The notes: generated from the sequence alone by a model not told the origin. A DNA stretch of 36,085 bases from CAZFAP01 sp964516325 (GCA_964516325.1 CAZFAP010000030.1:1-36085); one strand, 5' to 3'. Numbered from the stretch's first letter, positions 25,101 to 33,629 are shown. A program made the numbers and translations.

Positions 25101-27602
25101 AATGAGAACTCGGCGCCGGGTCCAAAACGAATAGTGCTGGCCGCTGTTGTCGTCAACCGTCTCGTTTCCGACGACGTCAATCGCCGCCGCGTTGAACCGG
25201 TACGACGTCTCCTCCTCCAGCCCGCTCACGACCACTCTGTGGGTGTTGGTAACGACATCGCTAAAGGCGGATGACGAGAAGGGAGATGATATGCCGTAAT
25301 CTACCCTTGCGGTCGCCGGCTCGTTCGTCTGCCATTCGATAACCGCCCAGCTATCTCTCAGGTCCACAACCTTCACGTTGGATACCGTCGGGGGTGAGGC
25401 GTCAATCGCGGCTATCGCGGTCACGGTCTTGGGCACGCCCGTCCCGTCGTCCGCGTCCTCGTATATCGCCTCCACCCTGTCTCCGTCCTCAACTTGCAGA
25501 ACTCCATCGAGCAACGGCGAGTCCATGGAAAGGGGTACCTCTATGACGAAAAGCCCGGAGTTCGAGGTCGTCTCCTGAGCAAAGACGGCTTCGGCGTCTT
25601 TGGGACTCCTCAAGGTGATCGCCGCCTGCTCGGTCACGAGGGGGTTGGCGTTCAAATCAATGTCGGCAATGGAGAGCTTCAGGGGCGTTCTGGGGGAGTA
25701 CTGGGGGCTGTCGAATTTCAACAGACCTTCGCTTGTGGCTGTGAAAAGAGGCGTCTCCGGGTCGCCGAGGAGGTTCAAGTCGAAATAGCACCAGCGGGTG
25801 GAGCCGGTTTGAAGTACGTCGCCGATGTTGACTTCTTTGGACTCTTGAAGAGCCTTGCCGAGATTTGTAACCCCTTTGTTGAAAATGGCGTCGAGGAATT
25901 CCCGGTCAAAGACCTGGGAGGTGCCCAGAGTGCTTTCGGGCGAATACCAACCGTAGCGGGAATTGGCGACGACCGCAAAAGCCCCGGTCTCGTTCTTGAC
26001 GAAATGCTCGGCGATGCAATCGTCGGAATCGAACGCCCCTGCGTCGCACCCCTGGCTGTACAACAAGAAGGGGAACTCGTTAGTGAGTCCGTCCACGTCG
26101 GATTTCGAAAGTCCGAGGACCATTTGGTCCGTCGAGTGCCCCAGATGATTCACGATGTGAGGGGACGCGTTGAGCGCTTCGATGACCCCCGCCTCCGAAT
26201 AGGTCCCGTCTTTTTCGTATAGCCGGGTCAGCTCAAATGTCTCCGGGAGCAACACGACCAATTCCTCCTTGGAATCGCAGCCCCACGTTTTGCTGTCCAA
26301 GGCCTCACCCACCCAGAGCGCATCGGACAGGTTGGGCGACCGATGAATCTCGTATTGGAGCGTCTTGCTCACGAAATTCTGTGCTTCGTACGGGCTGCTG
26401 ACCGGGGCGCGCCCGACGCACACCTCGGCGATAAGGTCAACTTCGCCGCCGTCTTCGCCATCTCCGAACTCACCGTAAATCCGGTCGTCGTCGTGGTCCC
26501 AATTGCCGTCGAGGCAGGCATAATACAGGTCGGAGGGGATGTAGGAGTCAATATAGGAACCGACCTCCCCATAGGCGCCCCTATGCGGGATTATGTGCGT
26601 GTCGCCGCCAAGAAGGACATACTCGGTTCCGAAATTCGTGTAGCACTCCGAGATGAAGCTCCTGATTTTTTCCTGCAAGTCCGCCCCGTCATAGGCGTCC
26701 TTTATCTCCTCCACAGCGGCGATTCTGCCCGTCAATCCTTTTTGAGTCTTCCAGTCAAGCAAGGGCTGGAAGTATTGAAAGTAGGAGGCTTGTGTGATGA
26801 TGAGATACTGGCAGGAAGCGGGCTTCTCGGTTTGCAGGGCGGACTGTTTCCCCTGGAGGATGGAAACGCTTTGCCACCGATCGCCGTCAGGGCGAGGATA
26901 GGTCTTCAACGCGGCAGGGTTATCAACGAACCTCCTCACTTTTGCCTCGTCGGGCGAGTAACCGCGGAACATGCCCGAGCCAGCGGGCTTAGCGGTCAGC
27001 CCAGCGATCGAAGAAAGTGAGAGGCGGACGGTCAAGGTCTCGTAATAGCTCACCTGCCCGGTGCTTGGCTCGTACTGCACGGGATAGAGACGCAAGATGG
27101 CGATCCGATATCCGCGCAGTTTCTGCACGCACGCGAGTTCGTAAAGCGAGCCGGGGAAAAGCCCATCCTGTTCGGCGCCGGACGATGCACCAGAGATTCC
27201 GACCTGTGCCGGAGACCGTGTTGGCTGAGGAGCCTGCCCTCGTTCAAGCTCAAAGCGTCCCGGAAGAACCTTTCGTTCGGACGGAGTAACCCGGACGCGT
27301 TCGATCGCACCGGACGGGGGAAGGAGAATCCTCGCGGTCTTGAAGGGGACTATCGGTTTGCCTTCCTGGACGAAGAGAGGCAAGCCCGGAATGTTCAAGC
27401 GAGCACGTCCGCTCACGACTTCGACTGACGGGGGGACAAAGGAGTAGCTGACAACAACCTGTTTGCCTGCGTCCTGATCCGCCGCTTTATCCGGGGCGCT
27501 GGCAAACGACAGGGGTTCGCATATCGCCATCCAAAGGGCAGCCGCGCACACGAATGCCGCCCACAACTTCTTTCGTCCGCAGGGAGCGCAAGATATATGC
27601 AT
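22143..27602 (-). CDS. Giant secreted gingipain-like (peptidase C25) multidomain protein
   Basis: An 1819-aa exported cysteine peptidase. Signal peptide 1-36 (cleavage near SFASA). A propeptide-like beta-rich region reaches about 260; the C25 catalytic domain is about 265-640, with TEYVLLGGD, a ...NHLGHS motif (His489) and YSQGCDAGAFD (Cys519), and NLLGDPETPL closing the domain. Then come beta modules (640-730), fibronectin III (about 735-830), a MAM-like jelly roll (about 835-1020, ends WYIDDIMV), another beta domain, a second FN3 (about 1114-1214), two tandem right-handed beta-helix lobes (about 1220-1660), a calcium-type DADADS/DADGDG segment (1664-1717) and a terminal VAGRTYTV...ARFYRV module. 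The ATG has GGAG 7 nt upstream. Likely degrades or binds external protein/glycan. I see no recognised type IX sorting domain. Confidence 0.85.
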   Translation of the reverse strand: MHISCAPCGRKKLWAAFVCAAALWMAICEPLSFASAPDKAADQDAGKQVVVSYSFVPPSVEVVSGRARLNIPGLPLFVQEGKPIVPFKTARILLPPSGAIERVRVTPSERKVLPGRFELERGQAPQPTRSPAQVGISGASSGAEQDGLFPGSLYELACVQKLRGYRIAILRLYPVQYEPSTGQVSYYETLTVRLSLSSIAGLTAKPAGSGMFRGYSPDEAKVRRFVDNPAALKTYPRPDGDRWQSVSILQGKQSALQTEKPASCQYLIITQASYFQYFQPLLDWKTQKGLTGRIAAVEEIKDAYDGADLQEKIRSFISECYTNFGTEYVLLGGDTHIIPHRGAYGEVGSYIDSYIPSDLYYACLDGNWDHDDDRIYGEFGDGEDGGEVDLIAEVCVGRAPVSSPYEAQNFVSKTLQYEIHRSPNLSDALWVGEALDSKTWGCDSKEELVVLLPETFELTRLYEKDGTYSEAGVIEALNASPHIVNHLGHSTDQMVLGLSKSDVDGLTNEFPFLLYSQGCDAGAFDSDDCIAEHFVKNETGAFAVVANSRYGWYSPESTLGTSQVFDREFLDAIFNKGVTNLGKALQESKEVNIGDVLQTGSTRWCYFDLNLLGDPETPLFTATSEGLLKFDSPQYSPRTPLKLSIADIDLNANPLVTEQAAITLRSPKDAEAVFAQETTSNSGLFVIEVPLSMDSPLLDGVLQVEDGDRVEAIYEDADDGTGVPKTVTAIAAIDASPPTVSNVKVVDLRDSWAVIEWQTNEPATARVDYGISSPFSSSAFSDVVTNTHRVVVSGLEEETSYRFNAAAIDVVGNETVDDNSGQHYSFWTRRRVLIFSDDVEEGSPSAQGQWSFEVVSGGVSAWQITTSDFKSGTACWHSDDYGSPSANALDTPLIDLRGMTKAHLSFWHRMLAETDWDGGFVQVQREDTQDWCSLMQEQMVEGTPLVTLSTGNPSGPVPGWSGNIPWERATFDLADFVGDRIRVRFRMESDDNTDVGEGDGWYIDDIMVVRAMGTVNLDKLFYRLGDTIIITVLAPSANIYPEAAESVLVDISSTLESVPEIVTLTETEPNSSIFVGQIPTAKGKKENDGRLAIANNDTITVSYSGAEPATAIADLSSPTISGVQSTQVTDSSAIIKWQTDEESRGAVYCGTDLTQLSRVASEPTRTAVHQLTLTDLTPRTVYYFRVESIDRAGNTAVDDNGGKFFKFLTLGFAQGGIILEDTVWEYVDGHPYVVNGSLYVGTGEDLRPVTLTIEPGVVVQFKTDKRDMVIRGGIIARGVTFEFDLPSGRVAHMIFEEGASGIIDNSVISVLGSSGELAGGIECYSSNIVFTNNIVRNAYYGFHCMSSSPKISGNTFIVCNYGVFLHAAAGSYSSPEITNNEFLNCDYPIFSEERTHPVMSGNVFDGNTYDGLVRGPLTEDAVWPAYDCPQYLVGDLAVPAGKTLSISRGATVRFAQPGADVFVSGNLYAEGVTIEFAVPAEPRTSLTFASTSSGSVRNCRLVGKAPDGARTGGIKCQSSAVSLTGNVITNTYYGVFCGPSKSPLIANNTIVDCEFGIYAPDAMPRIINCILWDNGDDLVGCTGTFLDTMDGDLGEGNISLDPLFRDPAAGDFRLQPGSPCIDSGATEAASLLDAGGYLRLDDPDTPNTGGGPRPYFDIGAYEFVVDADADSISDQWEAEHWFNASDAADALQDADGDGESNLQEYLAGTDPRDSSSFFRVTTLSPILQENGGVLITWPTVAGRTYTVFYAEMLSPPCGRKGPFSGQADAALPDLTMWKPCAEAIGGTGKFMSFLDAGDPTRKAPVDPLVSARFYRVDVR

Positions 27603-27673
27603 ACGGAAGCTCCATCTCCATACTTTGCGGGCCCCCCTGGTACCGCCTCACCCGCTGGTCATTCTTTTAGAGA

Positions 27674-27702
27674 ATAGTAATCCAGTTGGGCATGAAGCAC
27701 AA
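27674..27702 (-). promoter_or_regulatory. Weak candidate promoter for the C25 peptidase gene
   Basis: Minus-strand TTGTGC (27702-27697) and TACTAT (27679-27674) are 17 nt apart, about 72 nt before the ATG. The -35 is poor (3 of 6) and the -10 fair (4 of 6). It lies immediately after the end of the Nramp-like gene in the 124-nt gap, so the peptidase could instead be read through from upstream. Confidence 0.25.
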
Positions 27703-27719
27703 AAAACCGTATCGCCGGC
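27701..27719 (-). terminator. Weak candidate terminator after the Nramp-like gene
   Basis: On the minus strand GCCG, loop GCGATA, CGGT, then a run of T residues (27706-27701). The stem is only 4 bp, so efficiency would be low. It overlaps the -35 region of the candidate downstream promoter. Confidence 0.25.
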
Positions 27720-27726
27720 CATCGAA

Positions 27727-29688
27727 TCAGCCTGCCGACTCGCGCAGCCTTGGGCTCACGCTGCCCGCCGCGGCCTTTTGCTTCGGCGCCTGGAGCCGTT
27801 TCTTCAGGTCGCCGAACTTTATAGCCACGGTAACGACGGCGAAAAGTGTAACAATCCCTATTGCGAGAGACATGCCCGCGTTCCAGAAAACGCGCTTTGC
27901 TCCCTTGGGCATCGCCTCGCCCATGTAGCTTTTCTTGTTATGAAGGACCATGAAGGAAATGTAAGCCAGAGGGAGAAAGACGATGCACAGAGAAGAACAG
28001 AAGACGCCCACTCCGAACGGAAGGTCTTTCCAGGTTACGCCGAAGGCGCCGATGGCGGGCGTCAGAACCATCAGCCGATACCTCCAGCCGGTCGCGTCAA
28101 TGCCGAACATCTCCGACACAATGAAGGCGCACATCAGCATGTGAACGGTAATGGAGGATAACGCGATGGCGAGCATGCCCACCCCAAACACGAGACGCCC
28201 GAAAGCCGCCCCGACTAACGGGGCAAGAACCCTGGCGGCCTCCACAGCGCTGCGGGTGATGGTTCGACTCTCGACGCTCCCAGAGACAAGCCGGGTGTTC
28301 GCGTCTGGCACGGCTCGAAAAGTTAGGCCGCTCAGGGCGCTCTGCCCGTTGTTCTCGATTCTCACGTCGTAGCGGATCGTGTCACCGGGGCTGGGGACGC
28401 CGTTTTTGTCCCGGTCGGTGAGGAGTCTGTCGCGGTTGGCGACCGCGAGTTGCGGGGGCTTCGCGGTCGGTTTCCCTTTTTTCGCTTGCAGCATCTCTTG
28501 CGCTAAGGATGTTACTGTTGGATCACCCTCCGCTGGCGTATCCGGATCATCGCTGGTTCGTGGTGGAAGTTCCTTGCAGGTTACTTCCGCCTGAGAGGAG
28601 ACCTCCTTCACGTCGGCGCCCAACTCCTTCGAGATGACCGCATCAAAGCTCACCGTCAGGTTGCTTTTGGGGGCCACAGTTCCCACGTTGACTATAACCG
28701 ACCTATCTTCTGGGTTGTTCCCGCTCTCGATGACCCCCCGTTGGTGCAAGGTATTTGAGGTGGCCAGGATAACCAGCCCGGTCGCAAGAACGAAGGGCAC
28801 GAGCATCGCAACGATAAGGTCATAATATGCCAGCCGGTTGTGCTCCTTTGCCCATCCCCTCGCCAGGAGCGTGTAGGGGTAGAGGAAAACCATGTTCACT
28901 CCGACGGTGGCGCCGAGAAGGGCGATCATCACGTTGGCTTGCTCGCGGTCGAACGACCCGTCAGGGAAGCGCGGCATTTTCGGAACAAACCCCGCGAAGA
29001 ACTGTTTCCAGTTGACGCCGGTCTTGAGAACCACCAGAGCGAACGCCGCCACAATCACCCAGACCATGATTTTCAACATCCGCTCGTAAATCCGTATTCC
29101 CTTCAGTCCCTTCCCATAATTCCACGTGACAAACGTTGAAAAGCCGAGAAGAACCGGTCCGAGAACCCACGCCGGGATAGGACTTTTGGTCCCGGTCGCA
29201 AGCCCAGCGATGTCGTTAGCAACGTCCCCGGCGAGAGAGTACTGGGGGAAATGCCATATCACGGAGGCAAGAAGCGCGCTCAGCCCGAAAAGGAAGGCAA
29301 GCGAGAAATGGATTTCCTTCGTGATCGCCTCGTAGGGACGACGCCGGACAATGAGTGCCTGCTTCGCCATGGCGAAAAACATGAACATCCCTAAGACCAT
29401 CGCCAGCGGCTGCACCCACAAAAAGCGGTAGCCGAATGTCGAGCCTGCGATAAGACAGCTACCCGCGCTCCCCGCTCCGAGCGTTACCGCACTCTGGATG
29501 TAGGCGGGGCCCGTAAACCGGCTGAAACCGGTGATCCGTTTGAGGAAGGGCTTCTTGTTGAGTTCTTCGAGCGATTTTCTTTCCTGCTCGAGGTGCTGAG
29601 GGTCTATGGGCTTACCGATGTGAAACTTCGTCCCCAGCTCTTCGGCTGATGCAGGATCAGGCGCTCCTGTCTTGTCGTCCTCCGTCAT
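27727..29688 (-). CDS. Nramp-fold membrane transporter-like protein with a DUF11 (Ig-like) repeat in the TM7-TM8 loop
   Basis: 653 aa. Residues 58-310 and 485-640 form the Nramp/LeuT-fold core: GPAYIQSAVTL...GYRFLWV aligns with TM1-TM2, IALLGATVGVNMVFLYP with TM6, and VLAPLVGAAFGRLVFG with TM8. The TM1 DPGN motif is GAGS (71-74) and the TM6 MPH motif is GVN (263-265), so canonical Mn/Fe ligands are absent. Residues about 317-475 are a hydrophilic insert with unmistakable DUF11-type sequence (VNVGTVAP, TSDDPDTPAEGDPTV, DKNGVPSPGDTIRYDV). In Nramp topology this loop faces outside. I prefer the ATG at 29688 over a GTG at 29781, since the added 31 residues are basic and look unrelated. Substrate unknown; a sensor or scaffold role is possible. 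Confidence 0.75.
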   Translation of the reverse strand: MTEDDKTGAPDPASAEELGTKFHIGKPIDPQHLEQERKSLEELNKKPFLKRITGFSRFTGPAYIQSAVTLGAGSAGSCLIAGSTFGYRFLWVQPLAMVLGMFMFFAMAKQALIVRRRPYEAITKEIHFSLAFLFGLSALLASVIWHFPQYSLAGDVANDIAGLATGTKSPIPAWVLGPVLLGFSTFVTWNYGKGLKGIRIYERMLKIMVWVIVAAFALVVLKTGVNWKQFFAGFVPKMPRFPDGSFDREQANVMIALLGATVGVNMVFLYPYTLLARGWAKEHNRLAYYDLIVAMLVPFVLATGLVILATSNTLHQRGVIESGNNPEDRSVIVNVGTVAPKSNLTVSFDAVISKELGADVKEVSSQAEVTCKELPPRTSDDPDTPAEGDPTVTSLAQEMLQAKKGKPTAKPPQLAVANRDRLLTDRDKNGVPSPGDTIRYDVRIENNGQSALSGLTFRAVPDANTRLVSGSVESRTITRSAVEAARVLAPLVGAAFGRLVFGVGMLAIALSSITVHMLMCAFIVSEMFGIDATGWRYRLMVLTPAIGAFGVTWKDLPFGVGVFCSSLCIVFLPLAYISFMVLHNKKSYMGEAMPKGAKRVFWNAGMSLAIGIVTLFAVVTVAIKFGDLKKRLQAPKQKAAAGSVSPRLRESAG

Positions 29689-29931
29689 AACCAAAACTCT
29701 TCGTGTAAATCGGTTCTTGAACAACCGGAGCTGCGCGCACAACCTTCTTCGCCGCGTGCCCGGGATGGGACACAAACTCACCCCCAGAAGCTGCGAGGGC
29801 GGCCCTGGGACTACTGAGCCGGAAGGATGTCAAAAAACGTTGTCCAATTCAAGCGGTTTCTCGGTGAGAAGGTAGTGCCTCAGGTATGGGGCGCGAAGCT
29901 CATGCGGAATCCGGGGGCTCTGGCATGGGGA

Positions 29932-30110
29932 TGGAACCGCAGAGCACGCAGACATCGCAGAGACAGCATAGCCCTTGGGAAAGCGGCATGCGCCGCCCGC
30001 CCCGCCCCGCGTGCCAGAGGGGGCTTCGCGGGTCCCGAAAAAGCGGGGCGTGGCAGAGATGTATCCTCTGCGCTCTTCGCGGTGAGCCCCTGCCGAGACT
30101 GAGGCCTTAC
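29932..30110. repeat. Intergenic palindromic repeat, CGCAGAG/CTCTGCG family (copy 2, expanded)
   Basis: The left arm (29932-29962) matches copy 1 closely (TGGAACCGCAGAG ... ATCGCAGAG), and the right arm (30065-30085, CTCTGCGCTCTTCGCGGTGAG) and tail AGACTGAGGCCTTAC (30096-30110) also recur. Here about 100 nt lie between the arms, including a GC-rich hairpin CGCCCCGC (30003-30010) / GCGGGGCG (30043-30050), as if a second element had entered the loop. The rest of the gap 29689-30158 shows no gene I can support. Confidence 0.7.
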
Positions 30111-30158
30111 GTGAGAAACTGCTATCCACCTCTGAATCGCCACACTCGGGCTGCCCGT

Positions 30159-33100
30159 CTATGGGCCCGATTCGGTGAGCTGGCGGAGGAGGCTCTTGGC
30201 TCCTTCATGCGACGGGTTCAGTTCGAGCGCGAGTTTCAGCAATCCCACCACTCGGTCCTTTTGAAAGGGCACGAGAGATTTTGCCGAGATGTAAGCTGCC
30301 TCGGCGCCGATCCCCGCGTACTTCGTTGCTGATTTCTCGTCGGCTTTCACTCGGAGCGCTTCTACCATAAGCCTGTAAATCTCAACATCGTAAAGGTTAT
30401 AGCTCAGAGCTCGCTCCAGGAGTTGCACGGCATTGTCGTAGTCCCTCCGGGAGACGTAAATCTGCGCCAGCCTCTTCAAGGATTCCATGTCCTTCGGGAA
30501 AAAGCGGCAATGCCCTTCCAGCGACCGAATCTTCCCTTCTTCGTCCCCTTCCTCGGAGTAAAGCCGAGCCAGCGCCTGCCAGACGCCCGGCGCACGGGGA
30601 TAGACTTCGGCTGCCTTCAGGAATTCCTCGATTGCCTCTTCTTTCTTGCCCATCTTTTCGTAGGCGAACCCCAGCGTCCGGCGCGCCAGGAAGTCCTTCT
30701 CGTCAAGCGCTATCGCCTTGAGGGCTGCGTCTTTCGCGTCCTCGTATTTCTGGCGCGACAAGTGAATCTCGGCCAAAGTTGAGTAGGCGCCGCGAGCCTT
30801 GGGGTCACGTTCAATCGTCTGCGTCAGGATTTGCACAGCCTCGTCGAGCATCTGGCCGCCGTCGGAGAGCACAGCAGCTTGATCATATAAGCATCTCGCA
30901 TGGGCCACGCCCTGGAGCGAACTCTCCGGATGCTCCTTCAACTTTTCCGCGATTGACTTCCGGTCCTCCGGCAGAAACAGAGGAGCGAGTTTGATTTCGG
31001 TCGCTTTCGAGAAGATGTATTCCGCGATTTGCCGCTCGAATTCCGCCAGGCTCATCGAAAGGCACTGCTGAATCACCCCTTCGGTGGTGAGGTTCTCCCC
31101 GAACTTCTCAGTCATCTTCTGGACAACCTGAGGGCCATACTTCTCGTAAAGGTACTGACAGATCAAATGCGCTTCGGCGTAGGCGGCTTGCTTGTGCATC
31201 GGCGTCTTGGGCCGAGTGAAGTAGCTGTTCAGGTCCTTTAACGGGATAATCTGATTCAGATAGAGCATCCGGGCGACAAGCCCGTCCCATTCGGCTGGCA
31301 AAGGCGATTGCTCGTGGCGCGTGGCAAGTCCTTCTGTTAGCCAGAACGGTATCTGCATTTTGCTCTGCTGAAGGGTAACGACATGGACGAATTCGTGCCG
31401 CAGGACATCCTTCCAGTTGAAGGTGGCTTTTTTCGGAGAATCCGCCGCCACCACTTTTCCCAGGCTTGCCCCGACAGTTGCAATGAACGGCAGCCCGATG
31501 ATCCTCGCGGAGAATTGGTCGTGGGAATCGAACATTTCCACCAAGGTCGGGTTCTTCGGGTGATAGCCAAACTCGCCGCATATTTCCGAGTACAGGTTTT
31601 CGAGGTATTCCGGCAAGAAGAGAGCGAGCAGGGCATCTTTCTCCCTGTCCCACTTGACCAGAAAATACTCGGTCCGGGTACTCTCGAAATTCTCCCTCAT
31701 GTACTGGAGAAGATTGATGAAATTCGTCGTCCTGGGGTTGTAGATGTCCAGCCGGTACGATTCCCGGAGATATTTCTCCGCCTCCTCTTCCTCGCCCTCC
31801 CGCATGAGGATGACGCCGAGACTCGCGTACGCGGGCGCACAATCGGGCTTGAGTGAGACCGCCTCTTTCAACAAACCAATAGCTTCTTCGTTCCGTCTCT
31901 TGTTTTCGCATGTCCGGGAAACAGTCAAATAGAAATCGGCATAAGCTGTGTTAATCCCAAAGACTCTTTTCCTGACTTCCTCATAGGCCTCCCTTTTGCC
32001 TTCCTGCCAGTAGCAGGATGCCAGGAACGATAAGCTTGAAAGAGATCGAGGGTTTATTGAGAGCGCCTTGTTCAAGGTCTGTTTTGCCCCGTCGTAATCG
32101 AAATCGAGAATCTGCATTGAACTGAGGAGGTCGAGCGCCTCGATCAAGTTCGGGTTGGCTTTCAAAGCCCGTTCGCAACTTTCGGTCGCCAACTCGTACT
32201 GGCTCGAATCAACGTAAATCCTGGCGAGCGCAGCATGAGCCTCGGGGTGATTGGGGTTGATGCGGAGGAGCTTCTGAACTTCGCGGATGGCGTCCGTCGG
32301 CTGATGCCGCTCGAAAAAGAGGCGGCTTTCCCAGAGAAGGGCTTCGGTGTCGGTGGGGTCTCTCTTGAGGTCTTTCTCCAGGACGTCAATGGCGTCCTGA
32401 GGGTTATCGGTCAGCACGCACGCAATTGCCACGGCAAGCATGTCCCGCGGATGAACTGAATCAATCTCCGCGACATGGGCATCCCAGAAATCGTAAAGCC
32501 CTGAAAAGCTCCTCTTCGCCAAATCTTGCTTGCCGGTTTCCAGGTACAGCATCCCCAACCCGACAAGGGCGCCCGCGCAGCCCGGGTTCGCCGCCAGCGC
32601 TTTCTCAAATGCGTTCCGAGCGGACTCGTGCTCGCCGATGTAGCGGAGGAGGCGGCCTAAGGAAACAAGAAGAACGGGCGAGTTGGGCTGAGTCTCCAAA
32701 GCTTGCGTGAGGGTTTTTCGAGCCTCGTGATATTTGCCTGTGGAAAACAGAACGCGGGCGTAACCATCCGCCGCTTCCGCGCTTCTCACGTCAAAACTCA
32801 GAGCCTTTTTGAACGGTTCCTCCGCTCTGGGGTAATCGCCCGTTCGGAGAGAAAGCTCCCCCAGCGCGGTCAGCGGTTCTGGGCGTTCCGGGTGACGTTT
32901 GGCTGCGGCAGAGAGCTTGTCAGCGGCTTCTGAGAAATTCCCCAGCCTCGTCAGGCATTCGCCCATCCCTGTGAGCGCGGCGAGATTTCCATCGTCCCGC
33001 TTCAGAACGCCATCGTACACGAGCAAGGCGAGGGGATACTGAAAGCGTTGGAAACATTTCCGTGCAATCGCCCCCAACCCCTCGACAGTCGAGGAAGGAT

Positions 33101-33629
33101 TTTCCTCGTATTCCCTGATCCTCTTCTCCGCCGCCTCGAGGTCGTTCTGCGAGAAAAGAATCTCAAGAAGCCCGCACAGCGCAGAGGAATCCGTGGGGTT
33201 CTTTTCCACGAAGAGTTCGTAAGCCGACCTTGCCTTGTCCGGGAAACCGTTGGCAGAACATATCTCAGCGATCAGGCGAATCTGCTCAGGCGAAAGGTCT
33301 TCTATCCCCAGGGCAACATCCACCTCTTTCCTTGCCTCCTCCTCTCTTCCCTCGAGGCGGGCGAGAAGCTCAATCAGTTTCCGCCGGGCGGTGAAATTGC
33401 CCTCGTCCTGCGCCAGAGCTGAACGATAGAGTTCCACGGCATCGGGGTATCTCCCTTCCGCGAAGGCGTCGTCGCCGAGTTCCATAAGCTCGGCTGCGCT
33501 CTTCGCCGTTTCTCCAGACGGAGAGGACATCAATCCGGCAACGAGCACGAGAGACAATAAGAGGCAGGCAATGGCGGCTCGGCACGAAAGACTCAACGGT
33601 CGCTGGTATTGGTATCCTATCGCTTCCAT
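30159..33629 (-). CDS. TPR-repeat protein with embedded HExxH metallopeptidase (peptidase MA-like) domain
   Basis: 1156 aa from the ATG at 33629. An N-terminal hydrophobic segment (AAIACLLLSLVLVAG) acts as signal peptide or anchor. Then about 16-18 TPR-like 34-residue units run to about residue 640. A zinc peptidase domain follows (about 650-880), with HEFVH (His745, Glu746, His749) and WLTEGLA (Glu766), the gluzincin three-ligand arrangement of the MA clan. A second block of TPR units fills the C-terminus. An upstream ATG at 33797 would add 56 residues, but a good promoter sits 4 nt before it and the extra residues would mask the signal, so I reject it. Probably an envelope protein-interaction scaffold with proteolytic activity; substrate unknown. 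Confidence 0.78.
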   Translation of the reverse strand: MEAIGYQYQRPLSLSCRAAIACLLLSLVLVAGLMSSPSGETAKSAAELMELGDDAFAEGRYPDAVELYRSALAQDEGNFTARRKLIELLARLEGREEEARKEVDVALGIEDLSPEQIRLIAEICSANGFPDKARSAYELFVEKNPTDSSALCGLLEILFSQNDLEAAEKRIREYEENPSSTVEGLGAIARKCFQRFQYPLALLVYDGVLKRDDGNLAALTGMGECLTRLGNFSEAADKLSAAAKRHPERPEPLTALGELSLRTGDYPRAEEPFKKALSFDVRSAEAADGYARVLFSTGKYHEARKTLTQALETQPNSPVLLVSLGRLLRYIGEHESARNAFEKALAANPGCAGALVGLGMLYLETGKQDLAKRSFSGLYDFWDAHVAEIDSVHPRDMLAVAIACVLTDNPQDAIDVLEKDLKRDPTDTEALLWESRLFFERHQPTDAIREVQKLLRINPNHPEAHAALARIYVDSSQYELATESCERALKANPNLIEALDLLSSMQILDFDYDGAKQTLNKALSINPRSLSSLSFLASCYWQEGKREAYEEVRKRVFGINTAYADFYLTVSRTCENKRRNEEAIGLLKEAVSLKPDCAPAYASLGVILMREGEEEEAEKYLRESYRLDIYNPRTTNFINLLQYMRENFESTRTEYFLVKWDREKDALLALFLPEYLENLYSEICGEFGYHPKNPTLVEMFDSHDQFSARIIGLPFIATVGASLGKVVAADSPKKATFNWKDVLRHEFVHVVTLQQSKMQIPFWLTEGLATRHEQSPLPAEWDGLVARMLYLNQIIPLKDLNSYFTRPKTPMHKQAAYAEAHLICQYLYEKYGPQVVQKMTEKFGENLTTEGVIQQCLSMSLAEFERQIAEYIFSKATEIKLAPLFLPEDRKSIAEKLKEHPESSLQGVAHARCLYDQAAVLSDGGQMLDEAVQILTQTIERDPKARGAYSTLAEIHLSRQKYEDAKDAALKAIALDEKDFLARRTLGFAYEKMGKKEEAIEEFLKAAEVYPRAPGVWQALARLYSEEGDEEGKIRSLEGHCRFFPKDMESLKRLAQIYVSRRDYDNAVQLLERALSYNLYDVEIYRLMVEALRVKADEKSATKYAGIGAEAAYISAKSLVPFQKDRVVGLLKLALELNPSHEGAKSLLRQLTESGP

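Noticed and set aside
29827..30102. A 91-codon plus-strand reading frame beginning MSKNVVQFKRFLGEK
   Set aside because: Most of it translates the intergenic palindromic repeat, and GGAAGG directly abuts the ATG, leaving no room for a working ribosome-binding site.
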